The notes under the pieces are model-generated. The model made no database searches and was not told the DNA's origin. It saw only the letters and a program-made list of their open reading frames with translations. Positions 8,568 to 17,303 of a stretch of 64,000 nucleotides of DNA are shown here, in pieces. The position numbers and the translations under genes are program-made. The stretch comes from Micromonospora peucetia (GTDB lineage Bacteria; Actinomycetota; Actinomycetes; Mycobacteriales; Micromonosporaceae): NCBI RefSeq assembly GCF_900091625.1, contig NZ_FMIC01000002.1, positions 6,572,001 to 6,636,000 on the forward strand. The letters are read 5' to 3'. How positions within the stretch are numbered: the first letter of the stretch is position 1; every line of letters begins with the position of its first letter.

Positions 8568-8592
8568 GTGCCACTTTCCGCCGGACGGGACA
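8568..8592. repeat. Right terminal inverted repeat of the Tn7-like element
   Basis: Read on the minus strand it starts TGTCCCGTCCGG and ends GTGGCAC, pairing with 2537-2561. It includes the 19-bp motif at 8568-8586 and is followed directly by the CCTTA duplication. Confidence 0.88.
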
Positions 8593-8597
8593 CCTTA
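8593..8597. repeat. Target-site duplication CCTTA, right copy
   Basis: Exact copy of 2532-2536. Together the copies fix both element boundaries to the base. Confidence 0.9.
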
Positions 8598-8677
8598 CCT
8601 TCGCTCGAACCTAGCGCCCGGCCACCGGGTGATGAGCGTCTGCCGCTACGAAGCCGGCCGGTTCACCACGGTGGCAT

Positions 8678-8706
8678 ACCCCCGCCCTGCGAGGCAGGGC
8701 GGGGGT
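8678..8706. terminator. Strong hairpin, 13-bp perfect stem
   Basis: ACCCCCGCCCTGC, a GAG loop and its exact complement. It lies 23 bp beyond the stop of the minus-strand gene 8729-9671 and about 85 bp outside the right transposon end, and can stop transcription of that gene. There is no strong T-run, as is common in actinomycetes. Confidence 0.75.
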
Positions 8707-8728
8707 ACAGCTCATCTGGGCGGACGTC

Positions 8729-9671
8729 TCAGCGCGCCGAAGCCCCTTGGCGGGCTTGCTCGCGTTGTTTGTGGAGGCGGTCCACATCGCGGCTGCTCAT
8801 CGCGAACAGCGCGTTGGGCCCGTCCTCGCGGCGCATCGGGTAGCCGGCCATCAGGGCCGCCGTGATCAACTCGCCGTTGGTGATGTAGTACCCGAGCAGG
8901 TCCTCGGCGAGGTGCTTGAGCCCGTAGCTGCCCATGTTGGGGGTCTTGATCGGGGCGATGTTGGCCACCAGCCAGTCGTGGACCTGCTCCACGATCTCCT
9001 CCCGCGAGATTAGGTGCTGGCGGTGCTCTTCGAGCCGTCGGCGCCGCTCGTCGCGGTGCAGGTAGCCGTAGTCGTAGCCAAAGCCGTTGCCGTTGAGCGC
9101 GGGGTACTGGTCGATCACCTCGGCGAAGCCGAGCAGCGGCGCCCGTAGCGGCAACGGTTCGAAGGCCGGTGTCCGGGATGCGGGACGCTCGGCGCGCGGC
9201 AGCGGCGGGAGCCCGCGCTGGCGGCGGCAGGTGGCGTGGCTGCAACCGGCGGGGACCTCGCGGACCTCCAGCCGGTCGAGGGCCCCGGCACGGTCAAGGC
9301 TCGCGGCGATGCCGGAAAGGTACTCGCGGCGGGTCACGGTGTATCGCGCCTCGACGGAGAGCCACAGGCCGCGCCGTTCCGGCGGGCGATTCTGCTGCGC
9401 GCCGGCCGCCACGCGGGCCAGGTCGTCGAGTTCCCACCACCGATGCTGTCCACTGATCCTCAGGGCGATCAGCGGTCCGTGTTCGTCCTGCAGCTTCTCC
9501 CAGAGGGAGCAGTGGTTGGCGCGCTGCCAGTCGGCGAGCGGGGGCTGAACGATCACCTCGGCAGCGGCCGGGGCGGGGACGATAACCTGCCTGCGGGCTT
9601 CGAGGTAGTTGGTACCGGTCGCGGCTTGCTGCAGCCGAAACCGGGTCTTGGTACGACGGTTCTTGGTCACC
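8729..9671 (-). CDS. Hypothetical protein, mobile-element type
   Basis: A protein of about 313 residues from GTG 9671, preceded by an ACAGGAG ribosome site; this start is preferred over the longer open frame (to 9859) because the upstream part is arginine-rich and unlike protein. I do not recognise a catalytic domain. It has a basic N-terminus (VTKNRRTKTRFRLQQ), a CSHATCRRQRG segment with two cysteines in the middle, and a well-ordered C-terminal third (YDYGYLHRDERRRRL, then SYGLKHLAEDLLGYYITNGE and LMAGYPMRR). The C-terminal pattern looks like a conserved cytoplasmic domain seen in actinobacterial integrative elements (impression only, not checked). It may belong to the same island as the xis/int genes to its right. 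Confidence 0.6.
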
Positions 9672-10115
9672 GTTTCTCCTGTACCGAGACGCCCCACGTC
9701 CGTCCCGTCAGCGTGATGACCGTGCGTCGGGATCGTGCGCGATTCGGGTAGGAACCTTGGTCTCGGCGTACCGCTCGACGTGGGCGACTGGTACATCGAC
9801 ACGGGCAGGCGCAGCTGCCGCTGCCCGGATTCTAGCGCGATGACGCGTTCGCCGGCCACCCAGGAAATCGCGGAGCGAAGCGGCGCGCGGGGTCACCTCG
9901 GCTCCCCAAAAGTGGGCCAGAACCCGAGTAGAGCCGTCAGAATCACGTTGTCCGGACCACCATACGGACCACTTCTCACACCCTTGATCATTCCTAATCC
10001 TCGACTAGACGAGACGGTGTTTTCCCGTGCAGAACGGCCATGCAGGCGATCCACGCGCAAGCTGCGGTCCGTCGGGAAAGACCGACCGCCGACCGGGCTG
10101 CTAGCGTCCGGCGCC

Positions 10116-10871
10116 ATGTGGAGCGAGGAGATCGTGGCCGGGCGCCCGGCATGGCGGCACATCCCGTCGGGCGTGGTGTTCCGGAAGGTTCCGGGCGGCT
10201 CATTCCGGATGGGCCTGTCCGACGCGGAGCTGGACGCGGTACGCGCCATCGAGCGCAGCGGTGGTGTCGAGGACACCATCGAGCCGTTCTTCGCTGGCGC
10301 CGGGGACGCACAGCCGGTACGGGAGGTGCGGGTCGAGCCGTTCCTGATCGCCCGGCACCCGCTGACGGTGGCGCAGGTCCGGCACTGGCTGCCTGAGTAC
10401 GAGGACGAGTACGGCGAGGCCGACGCCGGCACGGCACGGCTCGAAGACGACCTGGAAGACCTGCTCGAGCTGTTGCCGTTCGGGCTGCCCAGCGAGGCGC
10501 AGTGGGAGTACGCGGCCCGGGCCAGCACCGCCACGCTGACCTTCCGCGGTGACGGAAAGCCCGACGAGGATCAGCTTCTCGACGACTTCGGCGACGAGGC
10601 GCGGACGGCCGCCGGGGAGAACGCGTTCGGGCTGGCGGCGATGGGGTCGGCGAACGAGCTCTGCGCCGACGTGTGGATCCCCGGGTTCGCCGGTGCGCCG
10701 GCAGACGCGCGGCCACGGACCGGCGAGGGGCCCAGGACCGTACGCGGTGGAGCCGCCGATGCCTACCCGTGGCAGGGCTGCGACGAGTGGCTCCTGCTAC
10801 TTTCCGCCACCCGGTACGAGCACGCCCAGTTCACGGCGGTCCGCCCGGTCGCACCATTGCCACCCGGCTGA
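10116..10871 (+). CDS. Formylglycine-generating-enzyme-like (SUMF1/FGE-sulfatase domain) protein
   Basis: A 251-residue protein with the FGE-sulfatase fold signature: VPGGSFRMGLSDAE at residues 29-42, PFLIARHPLTVAQVRHWL, then LPSEAQWEYAARA and a closing VRGGAAD segment. True formylglycine generators oxidise a cysteine of sulfatases and use a conserved C-terminal copper-binding cysteine pair. Those cysteines are not evident here (only LCADVW and QGCDEW), so a catalytic role is doubtful and a binding or structural role is equally possible. The start is ATG at 10116 (MWSEEIVAG). No sulfatase gene is nearby and it stands alone between two minus-strand genes. Confidence 0.7.
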   Translation: MWSEEIVAGRPAWRHIPSGVVFRKVPGGSFRMGLSDAELDAVRAIERSGGVEDTIEPFFAGAGDAQPVREVRVEPFLIARHPLTVAQVRHWLPEYEDEYGEADAGTARLEDDLEDLLELLPFGLPSEAQWEYAARASTATLTFRGDGKPDEDQLLDDFGDEARTAAGENAFGLAAMGSANELCADVWIPGFAGAPADARPRTGEGPRTVRGGAADAYPWQGCDEWLLLLSATRYEHAQFTAVRPVAPLPPG

Positions 10872-10920
10872 CAGCCATCTCAACGGATCTGGCGGCACCC
10901 GGCATGAAGGACGACCGCCG

Positions 10921-11106
10921 GTGATTGAACCGCTGCGGGACGACCATGACGGCGGCGAGCCGAGGTACGAATCGGTGGAAAGGACCGGCTTCGTCCTGGC
11001 GGCGGCCGCGCTCGCTGTCGGGATTCTGCACGTCGACTTGATCGCCTGGAGGGCGGCGCTCGCCGCAGTCATCGGTGGCCGGCCTGCGAAGCTGGTACGC
11101 CGGTGA
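10921..11106 (+). CDS. Small putative membrane protein
   Basis: A 61-residue frame from GTG 10921 (AAGGA nine bases upstream) with an acidic start and one long hydrophobic stretch (GFVLAAAALAVGILHVDLIAW) before a basic end (PAKLVRR). It could be a single-pass membrane peptide following the FGE-like gene after a 49-bp gap. No family is recognised. The length is short enough that a chance frame is possible. Confidence 0.4.
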   Translation: MIEPLRDDHDGGEPRYESVERTGFVLAAAALAVGILHVDLIAWRAALAAVIGGRPAKLVRR

Positions 11107-11147
11107 CCAAGGGAATAGCGGATCGTCGCCAGCCCGAGGCGAAGGCG

Positions 11148-12123
11148 TCAGTCGTCGCCAGCCACCGAAATTCGGATGGCGATGGGGTTCCCTGCGGCGT
11201 TGACCTCCAGGTCAACGGGGAAGAAGCCGTCGCCGACGGAGGTCATTGCCATCATGATCCGAGCACCGCCGATTTCGATGGTGGCGGCCTCGTTCTCAGA
11301 TGCCCGGACGCCTGCCATGACCTGCCAGTGGTGTGAGTGTGGGCGGAAGTCGAAGGCGAACTTGCGGGCCGGCCCAGCGTTCTTGCGGTCATTGAGGGCG
11401 ACCGCCCGCGCGTAGGCATCTCGTACCGGGATGTTGAGCCAGCCGTAGCCGCCTTCCCCGGACGTACCAGTGCGCTGTGCGCCGAACTCGGCCGCGACCT
11501 GCTCCTCGTCCCGCCCCCAGAACACCACGTCGGCGAGACCGTCGAGAGGGTAGTTGTGGGCCCATGATCCGAGCGCGTCCGCGTCGGCAAAGACGAACCG
11601 GGCATAGTCCACCCCCGATACTGCCGAGCCGGTGGGTAGCGACGGCGGTGTCCTCGCGCAGCCCGATGCGGACCTGCGACCAGCCCCACTCCCCCGGCAC
11701 CGCGGTCACCGGCAACGGCCGGCCTGTTGGCACACCCCCGACGGGGACGACCGGCACACCCGTGATCAGGAAGTCAGGATCCCCTTCGGCGATTGCGCGT
11801 CGGACCCTGTCCCGATGCGAGATCCGCCCAGGGAACAGGTGCAGCGAAGCGTCATAGGCATGTTCACGGCAATGCTGGTCGAACAGCCGCGAGAACTCGT
11901 CGGTGCCGTGCTGCGGAATGTCGTACAGCATCCGGCCGGACTGGCGATCGAACGACCTGGCCGCGACCTCCGCGTCGGGGCCGACGATCTCGAAGTCGGA
12001 TGCCGGCATGTCCTTGACGCCGTCGACCTCGTCGGGCGACCGGTCTCCGGACCACAACTCCAGGTAACCACCGTCCATCAGGACGAGCTCTCCTGACGGG
12101 CACGTCACCTCGCCAAGCAACAC
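11148..12123 (-). pseudogene. Unknown conserved gene, split by a frameshift near 11625
   Basis: Two frames together form one protein of about 320 residues. The N-terminal part (12123 down to about 11625) begins MLLGEVTCPSGELVLMDGGY and includes ITGVPVVPVGGVPTGRP. The C-terminal part continues in another frame with DYARFVFADADALGSWAHN, VVFWGRDEEQVAAEFGAQR and HSHHWQVMAGVRASENEAA, to the stop at 11148. The join at IGGGVDYARF needs one base change. No function is recognised. A second, worse-decayed homologue lies at 41090-41640; both copies are broken, which argues against a simple sequencing error as the cause in both. Confidence 0.6.
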
Positions 12124-12434
12124 GGTCTCTCCCGTGATCGAGAGAGTCTAGGTGACCCTCATGGGCCAGGGATCACCTACCAGGCGGAACCAAGCTGCCG
12201 AACCTCACAGCACGCGAGTGTGCGGTCCTGCCGGTTGCGGTGCCGTCAACGCCTCTAGCGGGTGGCCCTTGTCGGATGAACAATGCGCTACCAGACGCTC
12301 CGGATCGCGCAGCCAAGGAGAGGTAGCGCCACAAGCAACGCTCAGCCCGGATGGTCGTGTCGAGGCATGCCAGACCGTGCCTCTTCAGCCGGACGCCACC
12401 GGCGTCCGCTCCCCTCGACCTAAGGAGCAGGGTG

Positions 12435-12686
12435 ATGATCGCCAGCACTCTCAACTGGGACGAGCTACTCCAACTACCCGCGATGATCGATCTCGCGACC
12501 GCCGCTCGCGCTCTCGGCGTTGGCCGCACGAAGGCTTACGAACTGGCGAAGAGCGGTGCCTTCCCCTGCCCGGTGCTTCGGATCGGGACCACCTACCGCG
12601 TACGCACCGCGGACCTGCTCAGGCTCGTCGGCATCGAACGGCAGCAGCACGGCGGCGAGGCCCATGCAGTCCCGACGGACACGTGA
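12435..12686 (+). CDS. Excisionase-type helix-turn-helix protein
   Basis: An 83-residue protein with the winged HTH of AlpA/Xis-like proteins: AARALGVGRTKAYELAKSG, then VLRIGTTYRVRTADLLRLVG. Such proteins bind the attachment-site arms and steer an integrase towards excision, or act as transcription regulators. ATG 12435 is chosen because AAGGAG lies nine bases upstream. It precedes the integrase gene at 13135, as expected for an actinomycete integrative element. A similar protein is encoded at 44631-44915 with the same GRTKAYELAK core. Confidence 0.8.
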   Translation: MIASTLNWDELLQLPAMIDLATAARALGVGRTKAYELAKSGAFPCPVLRIGTTYRVRTADLLRLVGIERQQHGGEAHAVPTDT

Positions 12687-12926
12687 CTACGCCTCACGCT
12701 GACGGCTGGCCCCGTCGGGCCCAGCGGTCGCCCACGCAGGCCGGTACCGGCCGGCGAGCACGTCGTCGACGAGCAACGCGAGAATCCCGGAGGGCGTGAG
12801 GTCAGGCCGCATAACTACCAGCCTCTCCATCTCTGACGGCGTGAGCCGGATCTTGACCTGCTGATCCCGCTTCTCGCGTACCGGCAACGGCGGCAGATTC
12901 TCGGCGACAGGGCGCTGTCGCGGCAT
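12687..12926 (-). CDS. Small hypothetical protein, mobile-element associated
   Basis: A 79-residue frame from ATG 12926. The middle reads QQVKIRLTPSEMERLVVM, like a ribbon-helix-helix strand followed by a helix, and the rest is proline- and arginine-rich. It sits between the excisionase-like and integrase genes on the opposite strand, ending exactly beside the excisionase stop. A small DNA-binding role is plausible but unproven. Confidence 0.5.
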   Translation of the reverse strand: MPRQRPVAENLPPLPVREKRDQQVKIRLTPSEMERLVVMRPDLTPSGILALLVDDVLAGRYRPAWATAGPDGASRQREA

Positions 12927-13134
12927 GCCTCAACTCCTCGGCGAGCGCTCGAACGGCTGGATGACGAGTTGAGGTTCCCACATCCCACATCGCCTATCAC
13001 CAACCGCCATCTCACGGCTTACCTTGTGACCCAAAATCGGTACCACTTTTAGGTACCATTGGCGTCAAGCTCGCCGCCGTTGCAGGCACTGAAGGCAGAG
13101 GGCTACCCCTCCCCCGCGAAAGGAGCAGGACTAC

Positions 13135-14304
13135 GTGAGCACCTCGGACCCGATCAAGAAGGTCACTCTCCGCAGCGGCAAGACCCGCTACCGGTTCGTC
13201 ATCGACGTCGGGCGCAAGCCGGACGGACGTCGGGATCAACGGACCTACACCTTCGATACCAGGAAGGAAGCCAAGGCGGAGTACGCGCGGATCAAGCACG
13301 AGACCGACCGCGGCACGTACGTCAAACCCGGCAAGGTCACGGTCGACGAGTTCCTCGACGAATGGTTGACGTCCGCCACCCGCGATGTCGAGAAGGCTAC
13401 CGCCGCCAACTACCGCGATGCGCTCCTGCCGGTCCGCGCTCGTCTCGGCAGCAAGCCGCTCCAAGACGTCACCGAGGCGCTGATCGACTGGATGCTGACA
13501 GAGGGCCGGCGGCGCGGCGGCAAGCCGGGAACGGGACTGGGCGTCCGTTCGGTGCGCCTGACGCTCGGCCGTCTCAGGACCGCGCTGAACGTGGCCGTTC
13601 GCCGCCAGCTCGTGGTGCGCAACGTCGCAGCGTTCGTGACCATCCCAAGGGCGGCAGCGAAGGCCGACGCCGAGACGCGGGCACAGCGCAAGCCCTGGCC
13701 CCAGGAGGAGGTGAAGACGTTCCTGACGGGAATCGCGGGCGAGCGCCTGCACGCCCCCTGCCTGCTGTCGCTGATGGGCCTACGGCCAGCCGAGGTGTGT
13801 GGGTTGCGCTGGTCCGATGTCGACTTCGAGGCCGGCACGATCGCGGCCGGGGAGAACACGCGGACGCTCGTCGACGGCGAGATCGAGGAGAAGGAGGCCA
13901 AGTCGGCGGCCGGCAAACGCGGCCTACCGATGCCGGCGACGGCCGCGAAGGCTCTGAAGGCGTTCCAGACCCTGCAGAAGAAGGAGCGGCTGAGGGCGGG
14001 TGACGTCTACGTCGACAGCGGTTACGTCCTAGTCGACGAGCTCGGCCAGCCGCAACGTACCGACTGGTTCCGCCGCCGGGTCTACGAGCTGATGGCGAAG
14101 GTAGGGGTTCGCAAGGTCCGGCCGTACGACGCGCGGCACGCCTGCCTGACCTACCTCGCCGGCGCCGGAGTGCCCGACGTCGTTTTGGCGGCCTGGGCCG
14201 GTCACGCGGACGGTGGCACGCTCGCCAAGCGGGTCTACGTCCACCCCGACAACAGCCACCTGAAGGTGGCGGCTGAGCACCTCGAATCAGGGCTGTTCGG
14301 ATGA
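13135..14304 (+). CDS. int: Tyrosine site-specific recombinase (integrase)
   Basis: A 389-residue phage-type integrase. The N-terminus has an arm-binding AP2-like region (KTRYRFVIDVGRKPDGRRDQR), followed by a SAM-like core-binding domain (VDEFLDEWLTSATR). The catalytic domain has the first Arg in MGLRPAEVCGLRW, the HxxR box as YDARHACLTYL, and AGHADGGTLAKRVYVHP with the nucleophilic Tyr. It integrates an element at an attachment site by strand exchange. GTG 13135 follows GAAAGGAGCAGG. The gene ends 113 bp before a partial tRNA-Pro, the expected attL/attR position. No replication or transfer gene of an integrative element is visible to its left, so the element is a remnant or has lost its backbone. 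Confidence 0.92.
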   Translation: MSTSDPIKKVTLRSGKTRYRFVIDVGRKPDGRRDQRTYTFDTRKEAKAEYARIKHETDRGTYVKPGKVTVDEFLDEWLTSATRDVEKATAANYRDALLPVRARLGSKPLQDVTEALIDWMLTEGRRRGGKPGTGLGVRSVRLTLGRLRTALNVAVRRQLVVRNVAAFVTIPRAAAKADAETRAQRKPWPQEEVKTFLTGIAGERLHAPCLLSLMGLRPAEVCGLRWSDVDFEAGTIAAGENTRTLVDGEIEEKEAKSAAGKRGLPMPATAAKALKAFQTLQKKERLRAGDVYVDSGYVLVDELGQPQRTDWFRRRVYELMAKVGVRKVRPYDARHACLTYLAGAGVPDVVLAAWAGHADGGTLAKRVYVHPDNSHLKVAAEHLESGLFG

Positions 14305-14417
14305 CTCCAGCGCCCTAAATTCAGCAGTACGAGCGTACGTGATGAATTGTGAGACGAGACAGCAAGAAGGCCCCGACTCACCGAAGTGAATCAAGGCCCT
14401 GACCTGCCGATTTACTG

Positions 14418-14460
14418 TCGGGACGGCCGGATTCGAACCGACGACCCCTTGACCCCCAGT
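14418..14460 (-). other. Attachment site: 3' 43 bp of tRNA-Pro(GGG)
   Basis: On the minus strand this reads from the anticodon loop (CTGGGGG) through the T-arm GTCGGTTCGAATCCGGC to the acceptor strand CGTCCCGA. The 5' half (acceptor, D-arm and left anticodon stem) is missing: the bases before the loop (TGTAA) do not pair with TCAAG. This is the usual core left when an integrative element recombines into a tRNA gene, and it lies just downstream of the integrase gene. The intact tRNA should be at the other end of the element, outside this window. Confidence 0.8.
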
Positions 14461-14874
14461 TACATAACAGTTCTGTCACGCCGTGTTGGGCCGTGCCGAT
14501 AAATGCAGAATTCGGGATAGTTCGACATTGGACGGCACCGCGATGCCGGCCAGTGCCGGACCTTTCCCTCCCACGGCCTCAAGCCTGTGACCAGGGCCGT
14601 GACCACAACCAGTCAAGTGCCCAGGTCGCTTCAGCCAGCAGGCGAGCACCGAAGACGTTACGCCCATGGTGGGATGTGCCGGCTCACGTACTCGCGAGCG
14701 CGAGGAAGCGGGTCATGCCAATACTGGTTCGGCATACGGGAGTGGTGCTCCTCGCAGAATTCAGCAAGACTGGCCGTGATCTTGACTGCTCCAGCGGGTG
14801 GCCTTCGAAATCTGTGTTGACCGCCAGCAACTACGCCTCGGGATGCCAGCCTGAGTGGGGTCTGTGGATCTAAA
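14461..14874. other. Intergenic stretch, no supported gene
   Basis: About 410 bp between the tRNA-Pro fragment and the ISL3-family element. Open frames here have no recognisable motif and no good ribosome site. I see nothing beyond ordinary high-GC sequence. Confidence 0.6.
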
Positions 14875-16502
14875 GGCTCTGTCTCACATTCGGTGGTGAC
14901 GGAGGGTGCTGGTTAGCCGAGCAGGATTCGATGGCGCAGGAGAGCGAAACCCGCGCGTCCGTACATCTGTCGCTTGATCAGTTTGGTTTTGGTGTTGACG
15001 CCTTCGGTGCCGCCGTTGTGGAAGGGGTAGGTCAGGGCGGCGTTGACGGCGTCGCGGTCGAGGCCGAGGCCGCGGGTGAAGGTGTGCAGGTGGGGCAGGT
15101 CTGTGGCCTTGACCTCGGCGATCCACGAGTCGAGACGGTCATCGTTGCCGTCTGCGGGCGTGAGTAGCGCGGCGAACGAGCCGATGAAGCCGGCCAGCGC
15201 GGTCATCTGCGGGCAGGCGCCGGTGAGAGCGTCGACAAGTGTGCGTTGATGTTCTTTGAGCTGGTCGGGTGCGGTGAGGAGGTAGCGGGTCAGTCGCCTG
15301 GGTGAAAGGGCTGGGCGGTCGGCTTCGACGCGGCCTTGCGTGATGTAGCGGTAGAGCAGGTTGAGGGTGCCGGTGTAGCCCAGTTCTCTGATTTCGGCGA
15401 GGAGTTGTGTGGCGCCGACGGCGGGGTCTTGTTGGCGGCGGCGTCGCAGGTGGTCGCGGTAGGGGTCGACGAGTGTGGGCCGGTATTGCGGTGCGCGGAC
15501 CAGGCGTTCGGGTGCACTGATGCGGGCGTAGCGTTTGACGGTGTTGAGGCCGAGGTTGAGCCGGCGGCCGCATTCCAGCAGGCCGACGCCTTTGTCGAGC
15601 AGGTCGTGGACCTGCTGCCACCGCTGTCGGGTAGTCACGGCTCGTTTGCCTTCCTGCGGCGGCGGGCCTGCGGTGGCCCAGCATGAGCTGTGTGCGGTGA
15701 CCTCCCTGCGCACGGCTTCGGCGAGGTTGTGCCACAGGTGCCAGCGGTCTGCGACCTGCAACGCCTGGGGCAGGGCACGGCGGATCGCTTCGGCGTAGGC
15801 GCCGGAGGAGTCCCGGCAAACCACCTGAACACCGGGATGATCGCGCAGCCACGTCTCTAGCGTTGCGGCCTTGCGGTCGGGCAGCACATCGATGCGCTCA
15901 CGCGTGACCGCGTCGATCAGGACGGTGGCGTAACGCTGACGTCGCCGCAACGCGAAGTCGTCGACCCCGAGCACGCGGGGCACCTGCCGCTCGGGCAGCG
16001 GTATGCGCAGCAGCGCCCGCAGAGCGGTGTGCCGGGACATGACGACCATTGCCAGGGCCGACAACAACCGAGCGCCTCCCCGGCCGGCCAACTGGTGTAC
16101 CACCGCAGCGACCTGGGAAATCAGCCGGGGTGTGCGGCGCTGGTAGCGGTTCAGAACGCCCGGAAGCTGTTCCCGGAACGTCTGACGGCAGCCCCGGGTC
16201 GGGCACACCCGCCGACGCACGCGCACCCGCACCACCACCGGCCGGGCACCGACCGACACGTCCGCGAGGGTCCGCTGGTGATACCCGTGCACCCGGCCCG
16301 TCACCGCCGCACAGCCCGGACAAGCCACCGACCCTCCAGGAGTCCGAGCCCGCACCAGAATCCGCTCGCCCTCGTCCGTGACGTCGTCGATCACCAGCGG
16401 GGACAGCCCTGAGAACACCATCTTCGTAAGATCATCGATCTTGCACACACGATCTCAACGACATCGACCACCTTCTGTCACCACCGAATGTGAGACAGAG
16501 CC
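14875..16502. mobile_element. Complete ISL3-family insertion sequence (1628 bp)
   Basis: Bounded by perfect 26-bp inverted repeats beginning GGCTCTGTCTCACATTCGG at 14875-14900 and 16477-16502, with one full transposase gene inside. The flanking eight bases (GATCTAAA and CTTAGCGA) do not match, so no target duplication is visible; the element may have lost one flank by later rearrangement. Confidence 0.92.
14913..16448 (-). CDS. ISL3-family transposase
   Basis: A full-length 511-residue transposase. It has an N-terminal zinc ribbon (CPGC, later CPTRGC), a DDE core with LGVDDFALRRRQRYATVLID and CRDSSGAYAEAI followed by ADRWHLWHNL, and the last acidic motif in GGTEGVNTKTKLIKRQMYGR. It catalyses cut-and-paste transposition of the surrounding element. 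Start GTG 16448 opens the frame; the internal ATG 16421 (MVFSGLSPL) matches the usual family start better. No frameshift is seen, so the element is probably active. Confidence 0.93.
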   Translation of the reverse strand: MCKIDDLTKMVFSGLSPLVIDDVTDEGERILVRARTPGGSVACPGCAAVTGRVHGYHQRTLADVSVGARPVVVRVRVRRRVCPTRGCRQTFREQLPGVLNRYQRRTPRLISQVAAVVHQLAGRGGARLLSALAMVVMSRHTALRALLRIPLPERQVPRVLGVDDFALRRRQRYATVLIDAVTRERIDVLPDRKAATLETWLRDHPGVQVVCRDSSGAYAEAIRRALPQALQVADRWHLWHNLAEAVRREVTAHSSCWATAGPPPQEGKRAVTTRQRWQQVHDLLDKGVGLLECGRRLNLGLNTVKRYARISAPERLVRAPQYRPTLVDPYRDHLRRRRQQDPAVGATQLLAEIRELGYTGTLNLLYRYITQGRVEADRPALSPRRLTRYLLTAPDQLKEHQRTLVDALTGACPQMTALAGFIGSFAALLTPADGNDDRLDSWIAEVKATDLPHLHTFTRGLGLDRDAVNAALTYPFHNGGTEGVNTKTKLIKRQMYGRAGFALLRHRILLG

Positions 16503-16744
16503 CTTAGCGAGACAGGCCCGATCTGTAGCGAGATAGGCCCCTTGTTGATGCTGGCTGCCTGGTGTCTGCCAGGCGTGATTAACTCGACCGTGGGAGAAGT
16601 CGTGACCGTTGAAGTCTTCTTGGGGGATGGAGGCGAAGTAGGGCCAGAAGTCAAATGACGGTGCTTTGTTGACCCCCACGGCTGTGGCTTGTGGTCCCAT
16701 CGTCGCCTTGAATTCGTCCCCAGCCAGTAGCGGTGGCACGCCTC

Positions 16745-17150
16745 GCGGATACCTCATCCGGGCGGGTCCATGAACGCCTCGCGGGGCGATGTGGCGCTTG
16801 AGGCAGCGCATGATCTCGGTCTTGGCCTTGCCCTCGACAGCGGCGGCGGGCAACGCAGTCCTTGGGCGAGTGGTAGCCCTACGGACGAGAGTACTGCGCC
16901 AGTTTGCACTGTTGGCGTCACGGCCAGCGCCGCAGTGGGAGGCGGTAGCTGCCGGTGCGCCCGAATCATGCCGGGGGCGAGGTCGCGGAGCCCGCGCAAA
17001 GACGGCTTGAGAGCTCACCCGCTGCGGCGTTGCCCGACGGCGGTGACGAGCAGTTGTTTGGCGGTATCAACGCCGATTTCGGGAGGCGCGACCAGGTCTC
17101 AGCTGTAGCCATGACGAGATGGGTCAGGTGGCTGTCGAGGTCGTCCATGT
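16745..17150 (-). pseudogene. IS110-family transposase remnant, multiple frameshifts
   Basis: Scattered over three minus-strand frames are pieces of the Transposase_20 half of IS110 elements: GVDTAKQLLVTA near 17065, a SQAVFARA segment near 17000, and VEGKAKTEIMRCLKRHIA near 16800. Their order and spacing fit one gene with several small insertions and deletions. IS110 enzymes use a DEDD/Ser chemistry and bridge RNAs, but nothing functional remains here. It directly precedes the presumed leader of the CRISPR array. Confidence 0.75.
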
Positions 17151-17303
17151 AGGCGAACTACGCCGCCTGTGTGGACGACACACCCGCTACGCTGCACTCA
17201 GCGCCTCGTCGAATGCGAGCCGCTGTCTCCGAAAGGACGATCTTGCGGGTCCAAGTGAAGGAAAACCGCTCTGTCGATCTTTAGATCCCCAGGTCAACAA
17301 AGT
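17151..17303 (+). promoter_or_regulatory. Presumed CRISPR leader
   Basis: About 150 bp between the IS110 remnant and the first repeat, with a relatively AT-rich end (GATCTTTAGATC and AACAAAGT just before repeat 1). The intact repeats are at this end and the degenerate ones at the far end, which places the leader here. No promoter is identified with certainty. Confidence 0.5.

Larger units (their letters stand above)
2537..8592. mobile_element. Compact Tn7-like transposon (6056 bp) with tnsA-tnsB-tnsC-tniQ and one cargo gene
   Basis: The ends are TGTCCCGTCC at 2537 and its inverted partner ending GGACGGGACA at 8592, within 25-bp imperfect inverted repeats that both reach TGGCAC. The element is flanked by an exact 5-bp duplication, CCTTA. 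A 19-bp motif of the form GTCCGsGTTGAGkTGGCAC recurs at 2543, 2563, 2594, 3396, 8524 and, on the minus strand, 8568-8586; by analogy with Tn7 these are probable TnsB binding sites. Inside are one methyltransferase gene (minus strand) and the operon tnsA, tnsB, tnsC, tniQ (plus strand) with overlapping stops and starts. No cas gene, TnsD-length targeting protein or TnsE is present, so target choice is unknown. The flanking duplication indicates one insertion event without later rearrangement of the ends. Confidence 0.9.

Noticed and set aside
10116..10871. The FGE-fold protein as the variable protein of a diversity-generating retroelement
   Set aside because: Many such targets have this fold, but no reverse transcriptase or template repeat is in the window.
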